From: Polyangiaceae bacterium
GTDB lineage: Bacteria > Myxococcota_A > Polyangia > Polyangiales > Polyangiaceae
Assembly: GCA_947475525.1 (NCBI GenBank)
Contig: CANJMI010000018.1
Location: 1-64,000 of the forward strand
Length of the DNA: 64,000 bases
Direction: 5' to 3'
The position numbers and the translations under genes were made by a program. Below are positions 36,423 to 44,993 of this stretch, one piece after another (the stretch's first letter is position 1; the number at the start of each line of letters is the position of its first letter). The notes beneath the pieces are model-generated. The model was not told where the DNA came from, searched no databases, and saw nothing but the letters and a program-made list of their open reading frames with translations.

Positions 36423-36914
36423 ATGAGCGAGAACGCCGCCAACGAAGACACCGTCTGGTTTCACTCCAAGAAGAGTGTCGGGCTCGTGGCCCTCTTGTTC
36501 GTTCCGCCGATCGGCGCCAGTTTGACGCTGGTCGGCGTGATTCGAGAGGGTCGCCCACTCCTTGGGCTCCTGGTCGTTGCAATCACGCTCGCGGTGTTTA
36601 CGCTCTTTCTCCTCCCGACGAGGTACGGCATCGGCGCGCACTCGCTCGTCGTGCGCACCGGGGTTCTCCGAGCGCGCGTGCCGCTGACGCGAATCCGTTC
36701 AGTCCAGAGCAACCGCGCCTGGAGTTCACCCGTGCTTTCGCAGGACGGGCTCTTGGTGAGCTGGGGCGACGGCCGGTTCGAACGGACGCGGCTCGCACCG
36801 AAGGACCGCGACGCTTTTCTCGAGTGCCTCGCGGCAAAGACCGGGCTCGTGCGCGACGGAGACGACCTCAGCAAACGATCGGTCGTTTCAACGGACTCCG
36901 TGCTCTCGGTTTGA
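36423..36914 (+). CDS. PH-like domain membrane protein
   Basis: 163 aa. Two transmembrane helices (VGLVALLFVPPIGASLTLVG and LLGLLVVAITLAVFTLFLLP) are followed by a bacterial PH-like domain (YGIGAHSLVVRTGVLRARVPLTRIRSVQSNR...LLVSWGDGRFERTRLAPKDRDAFL). This is the layout of the YdbS/PH_11-type membrane proteins of unknown role. Ends 2 bp from the convergent permease gene. Confidence 0.75.
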   Translation: MSENAANEDTVWFHSKKSVGLVALLFVPPIGASLTLVGVIREGRPLLGLLVVAITLAVFTLFLLPTRYGIGAHSLVVRTGVLRARVPLTRIRSVQSNRAWSSPVLSQDGLLVSWGDGRFERTRLAPKDRDAFLECLAAKTGLVRDGDDLSKRSVVSTDSVLSV

Positions 36915-36916
36915 AT

Positions 36917-38083
36917 CTAGCCCCGCAGCGCCTCCAAAGGAGAGACGCGCGCCGCCCGTACCGCCGGCAAAAACCCACCGAGGATACCGACGACCGCCGC
37001 TGCGACGAGCGAGCCTAAAATGATCGAGGGCGTCGGCTGAAAGCTGAACACCATCTCCGACCAGGTGGACTGATTGAGCACCGAGAACTTGAGCGACCCC
37101 GTCCCAAGCGCCGCGACGACGCCGATGACCCCGCCGAGGAGCGCGAGCAGCACCGACTCGAAGAGAAACGAGATCAGGATCCCGATTCGCGAGAAGCCGA
37201 GCGCCCGAAGCACACCGATTTCGCGGCGTCGATTCGCGACCGATGCGTACATCGTGTTCGACGCACCGATCATCGCACCAAGCGCAAAGCACATGGCGAT
37301 AAGCGTCCCGAGAATGCGGATGAACTTGCCCGTCCCTTCGGACGCCTTCTCGTAGTAGTCGGTCTCGCGCATCGCGAGCAGCCCGAGTCGCTTGTCTTGT
37401 TCAACGTGGGTCTTGAACGTGTCGAAGGACTCGAGCGCATCGAGTTTGACCCGCACGCTCGAGACCGTAGCGCCTCGTCCGAAAGACGACCGCACGATGT
37501 CACCGTCCACCCACACCTCGGATTCATGCGCGGAGCCGCCGTCTTCGAAGACGCCGACGATCGCAATCGGCCGGTTTTTCTTGATATCGAAGCTCTGTCC
37601 GAGCTCAATTCCCTTGAAGCGGCCCCGGATCTTGGAGCCAATCATGGCTTCGTCCGCACCGGGCGTCGGGCGGCGTCCATCTTGCAACTTCACCGTCGGC
37701 CGCAGCTTCTCTCCGGTCTCGGTGATGCCACGGAGCTGAAGGTTGCTGACCCCGGCCGAGCCGACCTTCTCAGCCGCGATGATCACGACCGTCTCGCCCG
37801 CCCCGATAGGCTGCCCTCCTTCGCGACGCACACCCGGCATCGCCAGCACCAAGCCAACTTGCTGCTCTTCAACCGTGCTTCCGAGTTCGGCATCGCTCCC
37901 ATTGCGCAAGACGATCGCCACATCGGCGCGACCCGCCGAGCCGAGCGTGCGCCTGACACCTTCGGCCAGCATCATCGCGCTGGCGAGGACCCAAACGACC
38001 AGCGATATGCCAAGCGCAGTAGCGAGCGTCGTCGCGCGACGCACGACCAGGCTCCGCAGGTTGTAGCGAATGGGGATGAGCAT
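36917..38083 (-). CDS. ABC transporter permease, MacB/FtsX family (2)
   Basis: 388 aa from ATG at 38083 (GGAACGG upstream; an ATG at 38119 is less likely). FtsX-type permease: N-terminal transmembrane helix after RYNLRSLVVRRATTLATALG, a large periplasmic domain, and three C-terminal helices with NRRREIGVLRALGFSRIGI. Such permeases work with an ATPase and an adaptor to move lipoproteins, lipids or peptides from the inner membrane. Last gene of the four-gene run adaptor-ATPase-permease-permease. Confidence 0.9.
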   Translation of the reverse strand: MLIPIRYNLRSLVVRRATTLATALGISLVVWVLASAMMLAEGVRRTLGSAGRADVAIVLRNGSDAELGSTVEEQQVGLVLAMPGVRREGGQPIGAGETVVIIAAEKVGSAGVSNLQLRGITETGEKLRPTVKLQDGRRPTPGADEAMIGSKIRGRFKGIELGQSFDIKKNRPIAIVGVFEDGGSAHESEVWVDGDIVRSSFGRGATVSSVRVKLDALESFDTFKTHVEQDKRLGLLAMRETDYYEKASEGTGKFIRILGTLIAMCFALGAMIGASNTMYASVANRRREIGVLRALGFSRIGILISFLFESVLLALLGGVIGVVAALGTGSLKFSVLNQSTWSEMVFSFQPTPSIILGSLVAAAVVGILGGFLPAVRAARVSPLEALRG

Positions 38084-38125
38084 CGTTGTTCCGTTCCGGC
38101 CGCCAGGTCGACGACCCATCGAGCC

Positions 38126-39295
38126 TCAAGCAAGCTTGCGGAGTGCGTCGGTGACTTTCACGCGCGCGGCCGTACGCGCGGGCAGCAGTGCAGCGGCGAC
38201 ACCGAGCGCGACGGCGAGTCCGAGGGCGGCCACGGTCGCGCCGAAAGGCAGACGGAACACAGGAAAGATGTTGCCCATGTTCTCTTCGAGAAAGCGCCCG
38301 AGCATCCCCTGGATCAGCGGAAAGGCGATCGCCACGCCCAGCGCACCACCGAAGAGACCGAGCACGCCGGCCTCTCCGACGACGAACCAGCGGAGATGGG
38401 CGGGCATGAAACCGATCGCGCGCATCGTGGCAAATTCTTGCGTTCGCTCCCGCACACCCATCGCGATGGTGTTGCCAAGAATCAGCGTCATGATGAGCAA
38501 AATCGCTAGCGAAATGGCGTCGAACGCGTGAAGCACCGCCGAGAACCCCGCGAGAAAACTGGCCTGAAACGTGTGCTCGTCCTGGCTCAGCGTTTGGGTA
38601 TCCTTGTCGTCGAAGGCGCGATCGATCGCGACCCCGATTTCGGCTGTGCGAGCAGGATCGTCAACGCGGCTAATGGTCCAACCTATCGTGTCGCGCCGAG
38701 CCTCAGGCAGCGCCTGATTCAGATAATCCCAATGGAAGAAGAACGACGACTTGTCGACGTTGCGTGACGTCGCGCGGTAAGTCCCGCGGATGGTGAAGGT
38801 CCACGGCGTGTCGGCGGGGTAGATGCCCGTCTCCAAGTTGACGACCTCGCCGACCTTCCAACCCATCACGTGCGCGAGGGACTCACCGATGATGGCCCCC
38901 GTGCGGTCCGCTTTGTAAGCGGCCAGCTCCTCCGGCGAGACCTGTTGCTCGCTCATCACATCGAAGTAGCCATCGTCGCAGGCGAACTGCCCGAAGAACT
39001 CACGCTCGTGCTTGGGGTCCTTGCCGCCGAACCAGTTGCAGTAGGTGGACGCCTTGACTCCGGGCATCGCACGAATGTCCTCGATGTAACGCTTCGGGAG
39101 CGGCATCACGAAGGTGACCTTGTGGCGTGTGACGAGGCGATCTTTGGCGGCGAACTCGGCGCCCCCGGTCCATGCGGCCACGACCGTGCGCAGCAGCAGA
39201 AAGGTGACGACCGCAACGGCGACACCGAGCAGGGTGAGCGAGGTCCGAACCTTGTTGCGAAGCAGGTTCCGCGCGGCGAGCGAGGCGAGCGTCAC
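38126..39295 (-). CDS. ABC transporter permease, MacB/FtsX family (1)
   Basis: 389 aa, GTG start overlapping the ATPase stop by 4 bases. Same topology as the following permease: AARNLLRNKVRTSLTLLGVAVAVV, a periplasmic domain of ~200 residues, then helices around GVRERTQEFATMRAIGFMPAHLR. Two different FtsX permeases with one ATPase point to a heterodimeric LolCDE-like transporter. Confidence 0.92.
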   Translation of the reverse strand: MTLASLAARNLLRNKVRTSLTLLGVAVAVVTFLLLRTVVAAWTGGAEFAAKDRLVTRHKVTFVMPLPKRYIEDIRAMPGVKASTYCNWFGGKDPKHEREFFGQFACDDGYFDVMSEQQVSPEELAAYKADRTGAIIGESLAHVMGWKVGEVVNLETGIYPADTPWTFTIRGTYRATSRNVDKSSFFFHWDYLNQALPEARRDTIGWTISRVDDPARTAEIGVAIDRAFDDKDTQTLSQDEHTFQASFLAGFSAVLHAFDAISLAILLIMTLILGNTIAMGVRERTQEFATMRAIGFMPAHLRWFVVGEAGVLGLFGGALGVAIAFPLIQGMLGRFLEENMGNIFPVFRLPFGATVAALGLAVALGVAAALLPARTAARVKVTDALRKLA

Positions 39296-40002
39296 GCGTG
39301 CACTTCCCCGTGGGCCTCGACGCTGAGGCGTCCCTTATCGAGGTGGTGGATGACGCCCGCGCGAGCCGCCGCAGCGGGGTCATGGGTCACCATGATGATG
39401 GTCTTGCCGAGCTTCTCGTTCAACGTCTCGAGGAGCGTGAGGATCTCGTCGGCGCTCTTGCGATCGAGGTCGCCTGTCGGCTCGTCCGCGACGAGCAAGA
39501 GGGGATCATTGACGATGGCACGCGCGATCGCGACGCGCTGCTCTTGGCCGCCCGATAGCTGCCGCGGAAAGTGGTCCATGCGGTCTTCGAGCCCGACCAC
39601 GCGGAGCGCCGTCTGTGCTCGACGACGTCGCTCGCTCGCGGCGACGGGCGCGAGCAAGAGCGGCAGCTCAACGTTCTCGGCGGCCGTGAGGACCGGCAGG
39701 AGGTTGTACGATTGGAAAATGAAACCGACGCTCGAAGCTCGAAACTTCGCGAGCCTGGCTTCACTGAGTTTGTCGATGCGCTCACCGCCGATATCGATCG
39801 TTCCAGCCGTGGGCTTGTCGAGTCCCGCGATCAAGTTGAGCAACGTGCTCTTACCGCTTCCACTCGGACCCATCAGCGCAGCGAACGAGCCCCGCGGGAC
39901 ATCGAGGTCCAAGCTCTCGAGGATGCAAAGGCTCTCGCCTCCGCGCTCGTAGGTCTTCGTGATTCCACGGAGACGGATGAGGATGTCATCTGGCTTGTTC
40001 AT
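39292..40002 (-). CDS. ABC transporter ATP-binding protein (LolD/MacB-like)
   Basis: 236 aa from ATG at 40002, which overlaps the adaptor stop as ATGA. Walker A GPSGSGKST, Q-loop IFQSYNLLP, signature LSGGQEQRVAIARA, Walker B LLLVADEPTGDLD and H-loop MVTHD are all intact. Belongs to the LolD/MacB/FtsE group that drives FtsX-type permeases. Expected to energise the two permeases encoded downstream. Confidence 0.95.
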   Translation of the reverse strand: MNKPDDILIRLRGITKTYERGGESLCILESLDLDVPRGSFAALMGPSGSGKSTLLNLIAGLDKPTAGTIDIGGERIDKLSEARLAKFRASSVGFIFQSYNLLPVLTAAENVELPLLLAPVAASERRRRAQTALRVVGLEDRMDHFPRQLSGGQEQRVAIARAIVNDPLLLVADEPTGDLDRKSADEILTLLETLNEKLGKTIIMVTHDPAAAARAGVIHHLDKGRLSVEAHGEVHA

Positions 40003-41216
40003 GTCGCGCCCTTCTCTTTCACAGGCATGCCGTCGGCCAACTCCGGCCGCGGATCTTTGACGATTCGTGTCTTTGGCGGCGGCCCCGACTCGAGAATGAA
40101 GCCGTTTCCGAAGGCCTCTCCAACGCTCACCGGAGTCAATCGAATGCTCCCGTCGACGATCACCCAAACGGCCTTCGCTCCGCCGCGAGAGACGAGCGCC
40201 GACGCCGGCACGACGATCTTGTCGGGCTCTCGGAGTGCCGCTTGGTCGAGCGCCTTTTGAAGAAAGCTTACGCGCGCGCTCATCTCCGGACGCAACGCGG
40301 ACGGCGGCGTGATGAAACGAACTTTAACGAGCGCGGTGGCCTTCGCGCGGTTGAGGCGCGGCCCGATCTCGACGACCTGACCTTGGAAGCGTTCACTCGC
40401 AAACGCGTCGAGCACGATCTCGCACGGAGCCTCCGCTTTGACCTTGGCGAGACGCCCCTCGGGCACGTCGACCTCGACGAGCAGCGTGGCAAAGTCCGCA
40501 AGTTCGACGAGAATTTTCGCCGGGCTCGCGACGTCGCCGACGCTCGCGGGCTTGGTCATCGCGGTGCCGTCAATCGGCGCCACGATGCGAAGGTTTTTCG
40601 ACCCGACAGCGAGGCTCGCCACTTCCGCGACGGACGCGCGACTGTCAGCCTCGGCGGCCGCGATGGTCGCGGCGAGGGCCTTCAGACGCGCGGCGAGCGT
40701 CTCGACTTCAGCACGTGTCCCAGCTCCGCTATCCGCGAGCTTTTTCTGCCGCTGGTACTCGAGATCGATTTCGGCGCTGTTCGCACGGGCCGTCGCGACC
40801 CGAGCCGTGTCCGCCGCCGCCCTGGCTTGCCCGACCGCTATCGACGAGTTTTGTTCGTCCGGATCGAGCTCGAACAGCACGTCGCCCGCTTTCACGCGGC
40901 CGCCCTCTTGGACGTTCACCTTGCTGACGCGACCGACGACCTTCGCGGCAACGTTCGCCGTCGCTTGCGGAATCACGTAACCCGTCGCGGTGATGTCCAC
41001 GTCCGCGTGCACCGGTGAAACACTCGCAATTTCAGTGACGAGCACCTCGGACTTGAAAAACCGCAACTCGAGGTAAGGCTTGGACACGGCCACGACGCCG
41101 GCCAGCGCTCCGAGCACGAGCACCGTCCCAAGCACACCACGCAAGCCTCGATTCGGCCCCTTCGGTGTGCGGTCGATTCGCAGGGACGCAAGGTCGTCGG
41201 CAAGCGTTTGGTTCAT
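39999..41216 (-). CDS. Membrane fusion (HlyD/MacA-like) adaptor protein
   Basis: 405 aa from ATG at 41216. N-terminal helix (VLGTVLVLGALAGVVAVS), then biotinyl-lipoyl-like halves (ATGYVIPQATANVAAKVVGRVSKVNVQEGGRVKAGDVLFEL; LRIVAPIDGTAMTKPASVGD), a helical hairpin between them, and a beta-barrel (MSARVSFLQKALDQ). Adaptor linking the ABC core to the outer membrane or to a substrate. No outer-membrane TolC-type gene is adjacent. Confidence 0.9.
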   Translation of the reverse strand: MNQTLADDLASLRIDRTPKGPNRGLRGVLGTVLVLGALAGVVAVSKPYLELRFFKSEVLVTEIASVSPVHADVDITATGYVIPQATANVAAKVVGRVSKVNVQEGGRVKAGDVLFELDPDEQNSSIAVGQARAAADTARVATARANSAEIDLEYQRQKKLADSGAGTRAEVETLAARLKALAATIAAAEADSRASVAEVASLAVGSKNLRIVAPIDGTAMTKPASVGDVASPAKILVELADFATLLVEVDVPEGRLAKVKAEAPCEIVLDAFASERFQGQVVEIGPRLNRAKATALVKVRFITPPSALRPEMSARVSFLQKALDQAALREPDKIVVPASALVSRGGAKAVWVIVDGSIRLTPVSVGEAFGNGFILESGPPPKTRIVKDPRPELADGMPVKEKGAT

Positions 41217-41275
41217 GGCAGGAATGGGGCGGTGTAGCGCGCTTCTTCGCCCTGCGAAAGGGCGAGGTCGACGAT

Positions 41276-42052
41276 TCAGAGCGCATCCACGCGAACGCGC
41301 CACAGCCAGCCGGGCTCGGGCCAGTCAGGATAGAGGTACCGCTGCTCACCGATGCGAAGTTCTGGCGGTTCGAGAATGGTCACGTCGAGGCCGCGCTCGT
41401 CTTTGGTTTGCGCGTAAAACAAAAGCGCAGACCACGTGTCGGGATGGAGCACCGGGTTCGAGAGAGACATGACACTGGCGCGAAAACGGCGGCTCGGTAA
41501 GTGAGCCGCAGGCACCGCGACCTCGACGGTTTCGCCTCCGAAAACGAGACGGACACGGCGCGGCGCGGCCACGTTCGAGTCGGCCGCGTCGCCGGCGAAA
41601 ATCGAGAGGGCGCCCGATGTGGTTTCTTTTCCGGCGATCACGCGAAGCCGAAGGATCCGATGGGCGTCGTCGGCATCCGCACCCGTTGCCACGCGATCGA
41701 CGAGCTCGAGCGTCACTGCCTGACCCGGGTAGGCCAGCGCGACCCGAACGACGAAGGTCGACACGTGCCGATAACCGACAGGCAAGTCCGTAGGGGCGGC
41801 GGCCGCGCTACCGTTCACGCTCGCCGACCCAACCTTGTTACGAGCCCCGTGCGCGACGCCAGACTCCTCGGCAGGACTCGTGACCGCGACCGCAGGAATG
41901 CTGGCCACCGACGCGCTCACGCTAGCGAGGGGTGAGCCCGGCGACGTCTCGGAGTTTCGATTCGCACGGCAACCGTCACAGCCCGCGAGCAGCGTCGCAA
42001 ACACGAGCAGCGTAGCGACGCGGTGGTAGCGGAGCCCAGTCACGCACAGCAT
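41276..42052 (-). CDS. Lipoprotein, unknown
   Basis: 258 aa from ATG at 42052. Signal peptide with lipobox LLAGC (VATLLVFATLLAGCDGC), an Ala/Ser/Val linker, then a beta-rich domain of ~150 residues (VSTFVVRVALAYPGQAVTLELVDRV...) ending YLYPDWPEPGWLWRVRVDAL. Lies 59 bp upstream of the ABC adaptor on the same strand and could be co-transcribed. A longer frame reaching into the tRNA is not real. Confidence 0.7.
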   Translation of the reverse strand: MLCVTGLRYHRVATLLVFATLLAGCDGCRANRNSETSPGSPLASVSASVASIPAVAVTSPAEESGVAHGARNKVGSASVNGSAAAAPTDLPVGYRHVSTFVVRVALAYPGQAVTLELVDRVATGADADDAHRILRLRVIAGKETTSGALSIFAGDAADSNVAAPRRVRLVFGGETVEVAVPAAHLPSRRFRASVMSLSNPVLHPDTWSALLFYAQTKDERGLDVTILEPPELRIGEQRYLYPDWPEPGWLWRVRVDAL

Positions 42053-42100
42053 GGTGCCACAACGGCGCAACATCGGCACAGCCGAACAAGCACCGCAACG

Positions 42101-42150
42101 AGGCATCAGCCGAAGAGCCAAACAGCGATGAGGCGTCAGCCGAAGAGCCA
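42101..42150. repeat. 30-bp direct repeat beside tRNA-Lys
   Basis: AGGCATCAGCCGAAGAGCCA at 42101-42120 recurs with one change at 42131-42150, inside a GC-rich, CCGCA-punctuated stretch (42053-42192) between the lipoprotein gene and the tRNA. No hairpin with a T-run. Nature unknown. Confidence 0.65.
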
Positions 42151-42192
42151 ATAAGCACCGCAGCCCCGCAGCACCGCAGCATCGAAACGTAG

Positions 42193-42265
42193 TGGGCCAT
42201 GATGGACTTGAACCATCAGCCAATGGATTAAGAATCCACTGCTCTACCAATTGAGCTAATGACCC
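42193..42265 (-). tRNA. tRNA-Lys (anticodon CTT)
   Basis: Cloverleaf read on the minus strand: acceptor GGGTCAT/ATGGCCC with discriminator A, D-arm GCTCAATTGGTAGAGC, anticodon stem GTGGA/TCCAT with loop TTCTTAA, T-arm GATGG-TTCAAGT-CCATC. 73 nt; CCA is not encoded. Confidence 0.95.
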
Positions 42266-42341
42266 AGCGCGGTCGTTTCGTAGTCAAATCGCCGCGGCAG
42301 CGCAACGGATTTTTCGCGTGCGTGTGGTAAGCGAAAGCCCC

Positions 42342-44384
42342 ATGTCGAAGAAGAGCCTGCTCGTTTTGCTTGCGCTACCGGCCTTCGTCTCTGCCTGCAC
42401 GCCCTCGGCGGCGGCTCCTTTGATTGACGCGACCCATCCTACGAAGGACGCGCCGTCGGCCACGACCGTGCCCTTGAACCTACTCGCGCGCGCGGAGTTC
42501 AACCGGCTCGCCGTCGAGCTCGGCACGCCGATCTTTTGGGACAGCGACGCGAACGCGAACGGCGCCATCGATCCGAGTGAGCTCGCCGTGTTGTGGCTCG
42601 GCGTCGACCCCACGGACCGTACTCAGTGGGTCGAAGGAGGCGCGTTCACCAAGCGATTCTTCGACGACTATCAGCGCGTGCGGCAGTTGCGGGCTCACGA
42701 TGCAGGGCCGCTCGCTCCGACTCCGCAAGACGCCACGCGCGCCGCGCTCCTCAGGCGCGAGCTCGACCAAGGCCGCCCCTCGCTGATTCGCACGAGCCTC
42801 GTGTCGGCGACGCCTGCCGAGCGTGCACTCGTGCAGCACGTTCTCGCGGCGTCGCGTCACATCGAACGGATTTTTCACCAGCAAGTCGGCAGCGAGCCGT
42901 TGCGCGCACGCTTGCCCGCTGGCGAAGGACCCGAGCGAATGGTGTTCTACCGAAACCAGGGCCCCTGGTGCGTCGCGCCGGAAACCGAGGGAAATCCCGC
43001 ATGCAACGCACTTCCAGGCCAACCGAAGAAAGTGTCGGGCCTGTATCCAGAAGTTCTGCAAGCGAACGGCGCCTTCTGCGACGGCCTCAAAGCCGAGCCC
43101 AACGCAGCCGAGCTACGCAGTCCGTTTACAGTCGTCCGCGGGCTGCCTGGAAAGCTCACGGCAGTCCCCTACCACCTCGCTTACGCCGAACCGATGGCTG
43201 CCATCAGCGGCGAGCTGCGCGCAGCATCGGCCGGCCTCGGTGCCGACGAGGCGGCGCTGAAGTCGTACCTCGAGGCCGCGGCGAAGGCGTTCACCGACGA
43301 CAGTTGGGAGCAAGCCGACGAAGCCTGGGCGAAGATGAGCGTCAGCAACTCGAAGTGGTACCTGCGCATCGCCCCAGATGAGGTCTACTTCGAGCCGTGC
43401 AGCTTGAAAGCGGGCTTCCACACGAGCTTCGCGCGAATCAATCAAGACTCGCTCAGGTGGCAGAGTTTGCTCGAGCCCCTGAAAGCCGACATGGAGCGTG
43501 CTCTCGCCGCGGCGGCAGGTGCGCCTTACGCCGCGCGCGCGGTCTCCTTCCACCTGCCGGACTTCATCGACCTCGTTCTCAACGCCGGTGACTCACGCGA
43601 TCCGCACGGCGGCACGGTTGGGCAGAGCCTGCCAAACTGGGGGCCGGTCGCGAACGAAGGCCGCGGTCGCACGGTCGCGATGACGAACCTCGGAACCGAC
43701 GCCGACAGCCGCGCCGACCTCGAGAAGCTCGCGCGCTCGGTGCTCTGCACGGCAACGATGAGCGCGTTCACGTCGGACCCGGAGCCGCAGCTGATGGGCA
43801 CGGTGCTGCACGAAGCGACGCACAACCTCGGGCCCGCACACGAGTACCGCGTCGGGAACAAAACCGACCGCGAGATCTTCGGCGGTCCCCTCGCCAGCAT
43901 GCTGGAAGAACTGAAAGCGCAGACCGGGGCGCTCTACTTCACCGACTGGCTGGCTGCGCGCCACGCCATCGGGCCGAAGCTCGTCCAAGAGGCACATGTT
44001 CGAAGCATCACCTGGGCGTTTGGGCACATCTCGCGCGGAATGGCCGCGGCCGATGGGCAAGCGCGCCCGTACAGCCAGCTCGCGGCGATTCAAGTCGGGT
44101 GGTTGCTCAAGGACGGCGCGCTCGCGTGGCGCGCAACGGAGCCCGCGGCGAACGGCGAAGACCAAGGCTGCATGGAGATTCGCACCGACGCGTTTCCGAA
44201 AGCCATCGACGCTCTGATGAGACAAGCCGCGGGCATCAAATCCCGCGGGGATGTCGACGGCGCAAAGAAGCTCATCGCCGAGTTCGTCAACGTCACAGGC
44301 GACGCGCTATCGCTTCGTGAAACCCTGCAAAAACGTTGGCTTCGCGCTCCAAAGGCGAGCTACGTTTACGCGATCGACGGCTGA
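42342..44384 (+). CDS. Secreted M49-like (dipeptidyl peptidase III-type) metallopeptidase with EF-hand
   Basis: 680 aa from ATG at 42342. Lipoprotein signal (LLVLLALPAFVSAC). An EF-hand loop DANANGAIDPSE lies near residues 68-82. The centre resembles peptidase family M49: zinc site HEATH (His490-His494) in LHEATHNLGPAHEY, then a downstream Glu-rich helix MLEELKAQTGALYF matching the EE.KA..GLY helix of bacterial M49-like proteins. M49 enzymes normally have HExxxH; here the spacing is HExxH, as in some bacterial relatives. Likely cleaves small peptides outside the cytoplasm. Convergent with the PilZ gene 4 bp away. Confidence 0.75.
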   Translation: MSKKSLLVLLALPAFVSACTPSAAAPLIDATHPTKDAPSATTVPLNLLARAEFNRLAVELGTPIFWDSDANANGAIDPSELAVLWLGVDPTDRTQWVEGGAFTKRFFDDYQRVRQLRAHDAGPLAPTPQDATRAALLRRELDQGRPSLIRTSLVSATPAERALVQHVLAASRHIERIFHQQVGSEPLRARLPAGEGPERMVFYRNQGPWCVAPETEGNPACNALPGQPKKVSGLYPEVLQANGAFCDGLKAEPNAAELRSPFTVVRGLPGKLTAVPYHLAYAEPMAAISGELRAASAGLGADEAALKSYLEAAAKAFTDDSWEQADEAWAKMSVSNSKWYLRIAPDEVYFEPCSLKAGFHTSFARINQDSLRWQSLLEPLKADMERALAAAAGAPYAARAVSFHLPDFIDLVLNAGDSRDPHGGTVGQSLPNWGPVANEGRGRTVAMTNLGTDADSRADLEKLARSVLCTATMSAFTSDPEPQLMGTVLHEATHNLGPAHEYRVGNKTDREIFGGPLASMLEELKAQTGALYFTDWLAARHAIGPKLVQEAHVRSITWAFGHISRGMAAADGQARPYSQLAAIQVGWLLKDGALAWRATEPAANGEDQGCMEIRTDAFPKAIDALMRQAAGIKSRGDVDGAKKLIAEFVNVTGDALSLRETLQKRWLRAPKASYVYAIDG

Positions 44385-44388
44385 GACA

Positions 44389-44859
44389 TCACGAGACGCG
44401 ACGCGCGAACGGATGCTCGCTGAGCGGGCTCGCGAGGCCACGCGGCGGCACGATGGGCGCTCGGAATGTCGCGCTCCGTCGAGGCCCCGCCGCAATCCGA
44501 CTGCGAGGCCGCAACCACCGCGAGAGCTCCCGGCGCTCGGGGCGGCTGAGATCGAGAAACGCGAGACCGAGCCCGGTGCCACCTTCGCCTTGGCGGCGGC
44601 CGTGCGCTGCGCGAGCGACGTGCGCAAACACGGTGAGCTCACTCAAGCCCCAACCAAACGCCGGATGAAACGCGACGACCACGTCCTCGCCCGTATCGAC
44701 GGGCAGCGCGGTCTCCAAAAAAATGCCGCCCTCCGAGAGGTCCGTCCCCCACGCGAGCCGGGGAGCATCATCGTCGCGCGTGTAAAGCTCGCAAGGCAGC
44801 TCGACCAAACGGCGAGCATATCCGCGACCAGCGAGAAGGTGTTGGCAAGGGGCTTTCAT
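44389..44859 (-). CDS. PilZ-domain protein
   Basis: 156 aa from ATG at 44859. Single PilZ domain: YARRLVELPCELYT (arginine-containing start), WGTDLSEGGIFLETALPVDTGEDVVVAFHP, and GTGLGLAFLDLSRPERREL. PilZ domains commonly bind cyclic-di-GMP, but the RxxxR arm is only partly matched. The C-terminal ~35 residues are basic and Pro-rich. Stand-alone adaptor-type PilZ protein. Confidence 0.75.
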   Translation of the reverse strand: MKAPCQHLLAGRGYARRLVELPCELYTRDDDAPRLAWGTDLSEGGIFLETALPVDTGEDVVVAFHPAFGWGLSELTVFAHVARAAHGRRQGEGGTGLGLAFLDLSRPERRELSRWLRPRSRIAAGPRRSATFRAPIVPPRGLASPLSEHPFARRVS

Positions 44860-44993
44860 GCGTGTGCCGGATCGTTGCTGAGACGAGGAGCCGGGGCCAA
44901 CTCTCGGTGCGCGGGCCTTCCACGCGCAGCCGCCCTGGCCGAGCGCCTCGGGCTGGTTGACGCGACCCGCGATGCGCTGCACAGGCGTTGGCC

